DNA of 64,000 nucleotides from the NCBI GenBank assembly GCA_030530205.1, contig JAUMVK010000005.1, positions 62,001 through 126,000 of the forward strand, given 5' to 3'. Numbering within the stretch: position 1 is the first letter of the stretch; each line of letters begins with the position of its first letter. The translations under genes were made by a program, and so were the position numbers. Origin of the DNA: RGIG3701 sp030530205 (lineage in GTDB: Bacteria > Planctomycetota > Planctomycetia > Pirellulales > Thermoguttaceae). The notes below the pieces were generated by a model, which searched no databases, was not told the DNA's origin, and saw only the letters and a program-made list of their open reading frames with translations. This document shows, piece after piece, positions 24,046 to 31,031 of the stretch.

Positions 24046-24947
24046 ATATGTGTTATGGGTGTATTCCAAATGCACAAACGCCAGAGGTAATGGCTGAAAT
24101 TAAGGCATCCGCAGTTCCTTGGGACGGAGACATTAACAACACCCCTGCGGTCGTGGATTGGTCCAGCTTCGCCAAGGTCCTGCCTGATATGCCAGACATC
24201 GAAACAAAATGGTGGACGAAATTTGATTGGCAGAAATATTTTACGCCGAGCCAGGAATACCGGCCAAATTGCGCTGGTTTTGGGCTTGCCAATGCAAGCA
24301 TGATGCGCACTTTGATTCAGACCGGATTCCAATTTTCAGAGCAGCGTCCCGAGAAATTTAATCCGTTTATGTGCTGGCTTCTTTCAAAGAACGGAAGCAC
24401 GTGGGGTGGGCAATCGATTGGCGCGATGGCTCAATATGGGAATAAAGTTGGAAACTTCCTTGCAAGTGATATTGGGGATTATGACCCGGCAAAAGCATCC
24501 ACCCGCCGGAGCTCCGAAGCCGATGAACACGCCAAGCAGCATCAAATCTGCTACTGTCTCTATGAAGGTAATGACCCAGCAGAAGCCGTATTGATGGCTT
24601 GCAGGAAGGGTTTCACCGTTCTGTTTGGGAACTCTGTCGGGGTAGCTTCCGGTCGAGTCAAGGACGAAAACGGCGTTGAAGTCGTCAGGATTTCCGGGTC
24701 TTGGGCTCACGCTCATGCGGGAGGCGGGTTCCAAATTGTCAATGGCACGCGGTACATCTATTGGATGAACTCTCACGGGCCGATTTATCAGGCTCAAGAC
24801 GGAACGCCACCCATCGGAGGCTGGATGCCAGAGAGTACGTTGCGACGTTTTCTGAGCGGCTCTTTCGCGGACGTTTGCTTTATTGTCTACGCTGAGTGTC
24901 CTTATAACACGAGCATTAAACCCTCTTTGAATCCGGAGGTGGCCTGA
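24042..24947 (+). CDS. Papain-like cysteine peptidase, candidate endolysin
   Basis: 301 residues with a C1-like catalytic set: Cys77 in YRPNCAGFGLAN, His in WAHAHAGGG (about 223-225) and Asn in YWMNSHGP (about 242). Spacing between His and Asn is close to that of papain. There is no signal peptide. Overlaps on both sides with a secreted protein and a holin-like gene suggest it takes the endolysin place, cutting peptide cross-links. A role as a structural or ejection peptidase is the alternative. Confidence 0.7.
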   Translation: MNMCYGCIPNAQTPEVMAEIKASAVPWDGDINNTPAVVDWSSFAKVLPDMPDIETKWWTKFDWQKYFTPSQEYRPNCAGFGLANASMMRTLIQTGFQFSEQRPEKFNPFMCWLLSKNGSTWGGQSIGAMAQYGNKVGNFLASDIGDYDPAKASTRRSSEADEHAKQHQICYCLYEGNDPAEAVLMACRKGFTVLFGNSVGVASGRVKDENGVEVVRISGSWAHAHAGGGFQIVNGTRYIYWMNSHGPIYQAQDGTPPIGGWMPESTLRRFLSGSFADVCFIVYAECPYNTSIKPSLNPEVA

Positions 24948-25225
24948 TGGAATCTGAAATTCTCAAGTATATCATGGATTACGGCCTTGCCTTTTTGGTA
25001 ATGGCAGGCGTTATTTGGTGGCTTATCGCGAGCCAGAGTAAACGGATTGACAAAAACACAGAGGTCGTCCAGCAAAACAACGATTGCATTAACGATTTGA
25101 CACATGCCATCACCGCTTTAACGAACAATACCAGTAAATTATACGAGACCTGCGAGCGGGCATTCGAGGATAACAGGCGGACGCTTGAGGTTTTAATCAA
25201 ACATATCGAGAAGGAGCAACAGTAA
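24947..25225 (+). CDS. Holin-like small membrane protein
   Basis: 92 residues. One N-terminal membrane helix (YGLAFLVMAGVIWWLIA, about 12-28) is followed by a charged, helical, probably coiled-coil tail. Size and topology match the BhlA/holin-like class. It follows the peptidase with a TGATG overlap, so the set works as a lysis cassette in theory. No second membrane helix is seen. Confidence 0.65.
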   Translation: MESEILKYIMDYGLAFLVMAGVIWWLIASQSKRIDKNTEVVQQNNDCINDLTHAITALTNNTSKLYETCERAFEDNRRTLEVLIKHIEKEQQ

Positions 25226-25852
25226 ATGAGTTTCCGACAACTTGAATATCAGAAAGAATATGTTCTTCCGGTCGCAACCAGAACTGCCATAGGGGGTATC
25301 GCTGTTGACGGCGATCTCTTCTCTGTCAACGCGAATTCCAATCGATTGGAGCTTGACCCTGTAGAACTGATGACGCAGACACTAGTAAGTGTCCAAATCG
25401 GCGGAAATGCTACGGTAAGCATGACAAACGACATCGCCATCGGGAACGGCTCCTCCGCTTATGGCGCGATGGGGACTTTTTACGATTATCCCGCACTTGC
25501 CGTCGGCCATAACGCGATTGCGGGCGGAGCGAGTTCGATTCAACTTGGTCCCGGGTCAAACATTACGTCCAGCTTGTCTGTCGGGTTCAAAACGTCTTCC
25601 GTCACTGCTAACTATACGCTTCTAAATCTTGACGGTATGATCCCCTACCAGCGGCTCCCGATTGCGGACACTAATGTCGGAGCCGTCAAAGCGGACGGGA
25701 CGACTATCACAATTTCGTCTGGTGTAATTAGCGCGGCGGACCAGCTAAACGGTGTAAAAACTTCCACAAATTCCGGAAAGTTTCTGAAAATCAACGCACA
25801 AGGTGAAGTAGTCGCCGAGAGTCTCACTGTCTATAACGGAGGGGTCAACTGA
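25226..25852 (+). CDS. Tail fibre-like protein with YadA-type head repeats
   Basis: 208 residues. The central part (DIAIGNGSSAYGA, ALAVGHNAIAGGASSIQLG) resembles left-handed beta-roll repeats of trimeric adhesin heads, which also occur in phage fibres. The C-terminal section is Gly/Ser/Thr rich. It overlaps the next gene by one base. A receptor-binding or fibre role is inferred. Confidence 0.65.
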   Translation: MSFRQLEYQKEYVLPVATRTAIGGIAVDGDLFSVNANSNRLELDPVELMTQTLVSVQIGGNATVSMTNDIAIGNGSSAYGAMGTFYDYPALAVGHNAIAGGASSIQLGPGSNITSSLSVGFKTSSVTANYTLLNLDGMIPYQRLPIADTNVGAVKADGTTITISSGVISAADQLNGVKTSTNSGKFLKINAQGEVVAESLTVYNGGVN

Positions 25853-26649
25853 TGAGTTTAATCGTAACGTACAAAGGCAACGAGATTCTGAACCTGACCG
25901 CTTCCGCGCAGAAAACGTTGACCACAGCGGGAACCTACTGCGAGGCAGACATCGGCATCGACTACACTGACGCTTCCATCGTTACGCCGGTCAAGGACGG
26001 TAAGACGCGGCTCTATATTTCCATTCCAAACGACTGCGATTTATCGAAGCTCCCGGTGACGATTTACTGGAACCAGAGCGTCTCCAACGGGGTCTTGGTG
26101 GATTTCGGAGATGATTCTCCTGTGCGGCAAAGCTCGAATACGGGAAACATCAATATGTCTCACACCTATGCCGCTGGCGGCAATTACGTCATCACAATGA
26201 CACAGCAAAACAGTTGCGTCATTAAACTGGGGCAAGGCGGAACGGGAACTGGTATTCTTGGCGAAACAAACAACAATACCAGCACCTACCGTGGTGTCCT
26301 TTACGGTATGGAAACCGGCGACGGTGTTACCACGCTTCAGGGGTATTGTTGCCAGCGATCCGGTGGTCTAAAGACGATTATCTTCGGGAAGAATATAACG
26401 AACATCAACAACTACTCATTCCAAGAGTGTACCGGTCTCGGTAGTATTCGTTTTCTCGGGCCGACGCTTCCAGCAAACGCGAACATCGGAGCTACGAACG
26501 TATGGGCCAGTGTTCCAGCGTGGTGCAAGGTATACGTCCCATCTGATTACATCGATGGTCAAGGCAACCCACAGAATATCCCGTCACGTATGCCGTCCAC
26601 AAGTACTTACACTTACGCCGTTGAGCCTAACGCTTACCCGGCGGAATAA
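25852..26649 (+). CDS. Phage adhesin with PKD-like and BspA-type leucine-rich parts
   Basis: 265 residues. An N-terminal fibre-type segment is followed by a PKD-like strand set (VLVDFGDDSPVRQSS, then MSHTYAAGGNYVITM), and a BspA-type repeat (GLKTIIFGKNITNINNYSFQ) near 180-200. BspA repeats are common in adhesins of gut and oral bacteria. No signal peptide is present, so the protein should be a virion part such as a fibre tip, not a cell adhesin. Confidence 0.65.
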   Translation: MSLIVTYKGNEILNLTASAQKTLTTAGTYCEADIGIDYTDASIVTPVKDGKTRLYISIPNDCDLSKLPVTIYWNQSVSNGVLVDFGDDSPVRQSSNTGNINMSHTYAAGGNYVITMTQQNSCVIKLGQGGTGTGILGETNNNTSTYRGVLYGMETGDGVTTLQGYCCQRSGGLKTIIFGKNITNINNYSFQECTGLGSIRFLGPTLPANANIGATNVWASVPAWCKVYVPSDYIDGQGNPQNIPSRMPSTSTYTYAVEPNAYPAE

Positions 26650-26660
26650 GGAGATTTATA

Positions 26661-27110
26661 ATGCCAACTGTCTATTTCAAATCGTATGCGGCAACTCCGC
26701 CAAGTGGCGGAAATCTGATTCCTTGGGTTTCCATCGATGGTGGTACATTTACAATGAGATCAGAACGTCCAACACTGATCAGTTCCGCCAGCGGGTGGTA
26801 TAAACTTGACTTATCCATCTTCGTGGTGTCGTGGGAGACCATTCTCATTCGAATTCAGGAAGGGTTCAACGGCCCATTCAGCGAAACGATCCCGGACATT
26901 ATTGTTGAAGCGGATCACGTGACGGACCTGACACCTCTGGAAGCCTTGACAGACAAAATTCTTGGGCTGGCCGGGCATTTCAGCGTCACAAACAACACGC
27001 TGACGACTTACAACGATGCCGGTGTTGCTACAGGGACGTACACTCTTACACGGAATAGCGGCGGTGAGATCACGGCAATCGAGCCTGTGGTTTCTAACAA
27101 CGGAGGCTGA
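26661..27110 (+). CDS. Phage fibre-region protein of unknown function
   Basis: 149 residues, beta-rich, with an AAGGAG site. The C terminus (TYTLTRNSGGEITAIEPV) has the look of phage baseplate or fibre connector ends, but no family is recognised. Its last codons (VVSNNGG) contain a copy of the dispersed motif, so protein sequence and DNA motif are read from the same bases. Confidence 0.65.
   Translation: MPTVYFKSYAATPPSGGNLIPWVSIDGGTFTMRSERPTLISSASGWYKLDLSIFVVSWETILIRIQEGFNGPFSETIPDIIVEADHVTDLTPLEALTDKILGLAGHFSVTNNTLTTYNDAGVATGTYTLTRNSGGEITAIEPVVSNNGG
27089..27102 (+). promoter_or_regulatory. Dispersed motif site 5, at a gene end
   Basis: GGTTTCTAACAACG on the plus strand, within the last codons of the gene ending at 27110. 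Orientation agrees with transcription. Confidence 0.5.
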
Positions 27111-27115
27111 TTCCC

Positions 27116-27385
27116 ATGCGTAGTGCATTTAATCTTTTCCGCAAGTGGTTTACCTCGAAACCACGCGAAGCGGTTCCGCCGTGGCATGTCTCCGTCCATA
27201 TTGTCGGGAGCGTGAGAGAAGATTCCGGTGAGATTCTGGGTCCATCGGTGGCGCTTTCAGCCGGGAATTTTGCGTTTCAGGTGCCGGACCATTGCCGGGT
27301 TTTACCGTCGGAAGGGACCGTAGCGGTTCGGCTTCCAGAACATACGAAAATCGATCTTCATACGGAGGTTCACAATTATGAATAA
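27116..27385 (+). CDS. Small phage protein of unknown function
   Basis: 89 residues with no recognised family, signal peptide or membrane segment. It overlaps the next gene by eight bases, and a GGAGG stretch precedes its start. Probably a minor virion or assembly protein because of its place between fibre and packaging genes. Confidence 0.6.
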   Translation: MRSAFNLFRKWFTSKPREAVPPWHVSVHIVGSVREDSGEILGPSVALSAGNFAFQVPDHCRVLPSEGTVAVRLPEHTKIDLHTEVHNYE

Positions 27386-27731
27386 GAAGGTTTCCACAGT
27401 CAGTTCCTACAAGATCCTCGCTAAAATTACGGACTGTGACGGTGTGTTGGTTCAGCCGTCGCAAGTCACGGACGTCAAGGTTAAAATCAGCGAGTACTTA
27501 TCTCCTGATGTCGTTGTCGATGGTTACGATATGTACAGTATCGGCACGAGTGGGATGCTTTCCACGGCTCAAACATCGGAAGACGGGTTCGTGTATAATT
27601 TTGCGGCGAATCCGTTCCATGACGGAAAGGCTATGTTCCCAAGACACGGAGTCACATATCTGGTCGAGTTAGTCTGGTATGACGAAAGCGACAGACCGTA
27701 TGCCGGTCCCGTGTACGTCGATACGCTTTGA
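27378..27731 (+). CDS. Phage protein of unknown function
   Basis: 117 residues, probably beta-sandwich-like (an opening KILAKITDCDGVLVQPSQV and closing YLVELVWYDESDRPYAG). Similar Ig-like small proteins appear in tail fibre regions. A GGAGG site lies upstream, and it overlaps the next gene. No specific function can be given. Confidence 0.6.
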   Translation: MNKKVSTVSSYKILAKITDCDGVLVQPSQVTDVKVKISEYLSPDVVVDGYDMYSIGTSGMLSTAQTSEDGFVYNFAANPFHDGKAMFPRHGVTYLVELVWYDESDRPYAGPVYVDTL

Positions 27732-27742
27732 GGGAGGTTCCA

Positions 27743-28069
27743 ATGCTTTTTGATGACGGTTTTGATGCACTCGAAGAATCTCTGCCCTGGCTGTATGTTA
27801 GTTACCAGCGGGGTCTGAATGTGAAGCAGATTCGAGCGGTGCGAGGTGGGACTTCATGGCTGGATCTCCAGCGCTATGGGTCAAACGGGATGGAGTCTTC
27901 GTCACGCGATTACATCGTTCGGGCCGAGGATTTCGAGACTCCACCCGCCGCACGTGACCAGATTCACGACAGAGGCGAGATTTGGACTGTGGTGGCTGGC
28001 ATGAATAATGAATGCTGGCGCTACTGCGGACCGGACCGAAAATTGATGCGGATTCACTGCCGCAGATGA
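27743..28069 (+). CDS. Phage head closure-like protein
   Basis: 108 residues from the ATG at 27743 (GGAGG site); the frame is open from 27728 but that start lacks a site. The end of the protein (RGEIWTVVAGMNNECWRYCGPDRKLMRIHC) resembles small head-closure or head-tail joining proteins. It is the last gene before a strong terminator and the terminase gene. The role is tentative. Confidence 0.5.
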   Translation: MLFDDGFDALEESLPWLYVSYQRGLNVKQIRAVRGGTSWLDLQRYGSNGMESSSRDYIVRAEDFETPPAARDQIHDRGEIWTVVAGMNNECWRYCGPDRKLMRIHCRR

Positions 28070-28071
28070 TG

Positions 28072-28109
28072 AAAGGCGGCGAAAAGCCGCCTTTTTGTTT
28101 CTAACAACC
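28072..28109 (+). terminator. Strong terminator followed by dispersed motif site 6
   Basis: Arms AAAGGCGGC/GCCGCCTTT with a four-base loop and a T-run (28072-28096), ending the fibre gene operon. The T-run flows directly into TGTTTCTAACAACC (28096-28109). Confidence 0.85.
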
Positions 28110-28117
28110 CCTAAATC

Positions 28118-28131
28118 GGTTTTTAATAACC
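28118..28131 (+). promoter_or_regulatory. Dispersed motif site 7, before the terminase gene
   Basis: GGTTTTTAATAACC on the plus strand, 27 bases before the terminase start and only eight bases after site 6. Paired sites at one spot are also seen near 38.2 kb. Confidence 0.7.
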
Positions 28132-28157
28132 AATCTGACTAAAGGACGAAAACTATT

Positions 28158-30248
28158 ATGACTAGACGTAGATACGCAACTCATGAGGATTATTGCCGAG
28201 CCAATCGCGAGGCTTCGGCACGACGGAGCAGGGAACGGAATGATTCCATTAAGGAGATTGGTCCGCTCCCATCCGTTCAAGATCCCGCAAGGAAAGCCAG
28301 ATGCCGGGAATCTTTACTGGATTTCATGCTCACCTATGGGGGCGATGAAGCTGCTGGGGAGGGGTTTGACTTCACGAAACCTTTCTGCCCCGAACAAATG
28401 GAAATGATCCATTCCGTTGAGGATGTTTTAATGCACGGGGGTGAAATGCCGCTGTGCATTTTCCGTGGTGGGTGTAAAACGACAATTTGTGAATGGGGGG
28501 TTCTATGGTCGATGGTTTACGGATGGCAGAGATTCTGCTTGGTCGTTGCCGCTAGTGCCGGTATGAGTAAGAAAATCGTCGCTAATGTTCGGAGATTGAT
28601 TGAGGTCAACGCTCTTCTTCAAGCTGATTTTCCAGAGGTTTGCTGGCCCATACAATGCCTTGAACGAATTATGCAACGAGCCAGGGCACAGAAACTTAAC
28701 GGTGAGAATACCAATATTTCCATCAAAGAAAACCAGTTGATATTGCCAACAGTCGCAGGAGCTCCATCATCGGGAGCCATACTGATGGGAGTTGGTTCAG
28801 AGGCTTCCTTCCGTGGATTAAGAGAAGGTACTCAACGTCCTACGGTTGTTTTGATTGATGACCCCCAAACGAACAAATCTGCCAGAAGTGAAACCCAGAC
28901 AAACGCAAGATGGGAGAATATTACCACGTCGATCAAAGGTTTGGCTGGTCCGGGTGTTGATTTGGCTCTGATTGCGACGATTACCGTCATTCGGAAAGGG
29001 GATTTAGCGGAAAAGATTCTGGAAAAATGGGGAGGGAAACGGTATGGGATTTTGCGTTCCATGCCGAAGAATCTGAACGCATGGCAGGAATATGGCGAGG
29101 AGATGCAAAGGGTCAAAATTGCTGTCAGTTCCATTCCGGAGCGGAACCGCATTATGAACGAGTACTACCTCTCTCACCGCGATGTGTTGGACGAGGGTGC
29201 TGAAGCGGCATGGGAGCAGCACTACACGGAATCAGAAGTTTCGGCCATTCAGCACGCGATGCACCTTTACCTTTTTGACCAAAAAGCATTCTGGTCTGAG
29301 TACATGAACGAGCCTTTGGAACAGGATCAAGAGGCGGAAAATTTGACCCAGGAAGATTTGTTGCGGAAAATCAGGAACGATCTTCCAAAAGGTATCGCCC
29401 CTCCAGAAACTACCACGATCACTGCTGGAATCGACGTGCAGAAGGATTGCCTCTATTGGCTCGTTACGGCTTGGTCCGAGGATTTTGGAGGTCATGTTCT
29501 GGAATATGGCAGATACCCCAAGGGGAATATGAAGATGGAAACCCGGTGGGCTGGATGCGGTCTGGAAGAGCAGGTGTGTAATTCCATCGCTGATCTGGCT
29601 CAAATACTCCAATCCAAAACATATCGGCGGGACAATGGGGAGGAAATGGGAATTAACAAGTGCATTATTGACTCGAACTGGGGATTATTGACGGACGCTG
29701 TAAAAAAGGTCTGCCGCCAAGTCCAACCAAGAATGTGGCTGGAACCAACTCAGGGGTGGGGTAAAGGACCAGACCAGAGATTTTTGGCCAAGGCAAAACA
29801 AATCGGGGAATTGAGGGGACCGGAATGGAAGAAAGAACCTATTGGGCCGAAAGGGATTTGTCGGACGTACACCTACAACACAAACTTCTGGAAGAGCTTT
29901 GTGAGGGCAAGGATCCAGGCAGGGATCAATGCCAGGAGCACTTTGACTTTCTACTCTGGGGATGTGTTGGTCCATCAAAAATTCTTCCAGCACCTTCTCG
30001 GAGAGTGTTCGAGCAAGCTCACGGGTCAGTACGGAACGATCGATAAGTGGATCCTGAAACCCGCTGCCCCGAACCATTGGTGGGATTGCCTCGTAATGTC
30101 TGCCGTTGCTGCAAGTGCTTTAGGAGTGAAGATGCCGGAGGTGGTCTCTAATAACCAAATTTCAGGCAAAAGAGGAAATAAAAATACCACTACGCTGGTA
30201 CAGGGCAGTGGTATTGAGGTTGAAAGGAAGGTCAATGTGCTGATTTAA
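28158..30248 (+). CDS. Phage terminase large subunit (gpA-like)
   Basis: 696 residues. The ATPase domain shows a deviant Walker A (FRGGCKTT, about 97-104, where the usual Gly before Lys is Cys) and Walker B (VVLIDDPQ). The nuclease domain has an RNase H-like opening (TAGIDVQKDC) and the late acidic motif in PNHWWDCLVMSAVAA. It cuts and pumps phage DNA into the prohead. The AAAGGACG site supports the start. No small terminase gene is recognised next to it. The last codons hold one more copy of the dispersed motif. Confidence 0.88.
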   Translation: MTRRRYATHEDYCRANREASARRSRERNDSIKEIGPLPSVQDPARKARCRESLLDFMLTYGGDEAAGEGFDFTKPFCPEQMEMIHSVEDVLMHGGEMPLCIFRGGCKTTICEWGVLWSMVYGWQRFCLVVAASAGMSKKIVANVRRLIEVNALLQADFPEVCWPIQCLERIMQRARAQKLNGENTNISIKENQLILPTVAGAPSSGAILMGVGSEASFRGLREGTQRPTVVLIDDPQTNKSARSETQTNARWENITTSIKGLAGPGVDLALIATITVIRKGDLAEKILEKWGGKRYGILRSMPKNLNAWQEYGEEMQRVKIAVSSIPERNRIMNEYYLSHRDVLDEGAEAAWEQHYTESEVSAIQHAMHLYLFDQKAFWSEYMNEPLEQDQEAENLTQEDLLRKIRNDLPKGIAPPETTTITAGIDVQKDCLYWLVTAWSEDFGGHVLEYGRYPKGNMKMETRWAGCGLEEQVCNSIADLAQILQSKTYRRDNGEEMGINKCIIDSNWGLLTDAVKKVCRQVQPRMWLEPTQGWGKGPDQRFLAKAKQIGELRGPEWKKEPIGPKGICRTYTYNTNFWKSFVRARIQAGINARSTLTFYSGDVLVHQKFFQHLLGECSSKLTGQYGTIDKWILKPAAPNHWWDCLVMSAVAASALGVKMPEVVSNNQISGKRGNKNTTTLVQGSGIEVERKVNVLI
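30143..30156 (+). promoter_or_regulatory. Dispersed motif site 8, in the terminase gene end
   Basis: GGTCTCTAATAACC on the plus strand, about 90 bases before the terminase stop, in the direction of transcription. One base departs from consensus. Confidence 0.45.
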
Positions 30249-30526
30249 TCTTCAAAATCATTGTCTGGAAAAGGGTTCTCCAAACTGGGAGCAGTGGGGA
30301 GAACCCTTTTTAGTTTACGCAGATAATCAATAGCATAACGTTTAATGAAAGTACCTGCGTAAGTTGTGATCTTCGATTTGTGGGGGTCAAATTTGTCTGC
30401 CCGGATCAATGAGGTCAGAATAGTCTCTTGGCGGAAATCCTCAAGCTCCCGATATGGAATACCTGATCGAATTGCCAAGGTGTTGATGAACTTTGGATTT
30501 TGTATAAGGAATTCAGTACGAGTCAT
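30245..30526 (-). CDS. Stand-alone sigma-70 region 2-like protein
   Basis: 93 residues with the pattern of sigma region 2: ELEDFRQETILTSLIRADKF, then a TYAGTFIKRYAIDYLRK stretch like the -10-recognition helix. Region 4 for -35 contact is absent. It could act as a late transcription factor that needs only a -10 type element, which fits the -35-less divergent promoter at 23.3 kb. It has an AGGAA site and its stop overlaps that of the terminase gene. A degenerate packaging protein is the alternative. Confidence 0.7.
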   Translation of the reverse strand: MTRTEFLIQNPKFINTLAIRSGIPYRELEDFRQETILTSLIRADKFDPHKSKITTYAGTFIKRYAIDYLRKLKRVLPTAPSLENPFPDNDFED

Positions 30527-30679
30527 TTTATTTTTCCTATTTTGTCAATTTTGTTAAATACAAGCAAAATTTTTGTAGACAGATGAGTCAGAGCAATTTA
30601 GTTCATTTTTCAAAGCAGGTCGGAGGACCCGGCAGGGGGCCGGTAGCTGGCAGATCCAGCAGGGTTTAGCCAGTGGGGG
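30527..30679. other. Gap between sigma-like gene and origin
   Basis: AT-rich at the left, then GC-rich with a GGACCCGGCAGGGGGCC stretch. Probably holds the promoter of the sigma-like gene; no coding sequence is seen. Confidence 0.4.
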
Positions 30680-30973
30680 TGTAGTACGTACTACATTTTG
30701 GGAGTCAATGTACTACACCATAGCAGATAGGTTTTATATCGTAAATTACGATACCAAATGGACTTTTCCATCTTTTGTACTACATGTACTACAGGTTTTT
30801 CAAGATCCATTGGAAATATCGAGTGTTAGTCATTCATGAAATTTTTTTTACTAACCTCTAAAAAAGTGTAGTACAAATAGCACTAAAATCGATTATATAT
30901 CGTAAATTACGATACCAAATGGACTTTTCCACTTGTAGTACAAGCGTAGTACAAACCCCCAAAAATGTAGTAC
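30680..30973. other. Candidate phage replication origin
   Basis: Nine copies of GTAGTAC occur: five forward (30681, 30868, 30935, 30946, 30967) and four inverted (30688, 30710, 30777, 30786). Two exact 36-base direct repeats (30735-30770 and 30896-30931) each hold the palindrome TATCGTAAATTACGATA. An A/T tract (30839-30850) between them could melt. The region lies between the helicase gene and the sigma-like gene. Iterons, long repeats, palindromes and an AT-rich tract beside a helicase are classic origin traits. Confidence 0.8.
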
Positions 30974-31031
30974 AGACCTGACCACCCCCGATGGATCCTC
31001 CCGCTGCTGGTCAAGTCTGCTACCACCCACC

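Noticed and set aside
30245..30526. Small terminase subunit
   Set aside because: Its place beside the large terminase suggests this, but it is convergent to it and the sequence fits sigma region 2 better.
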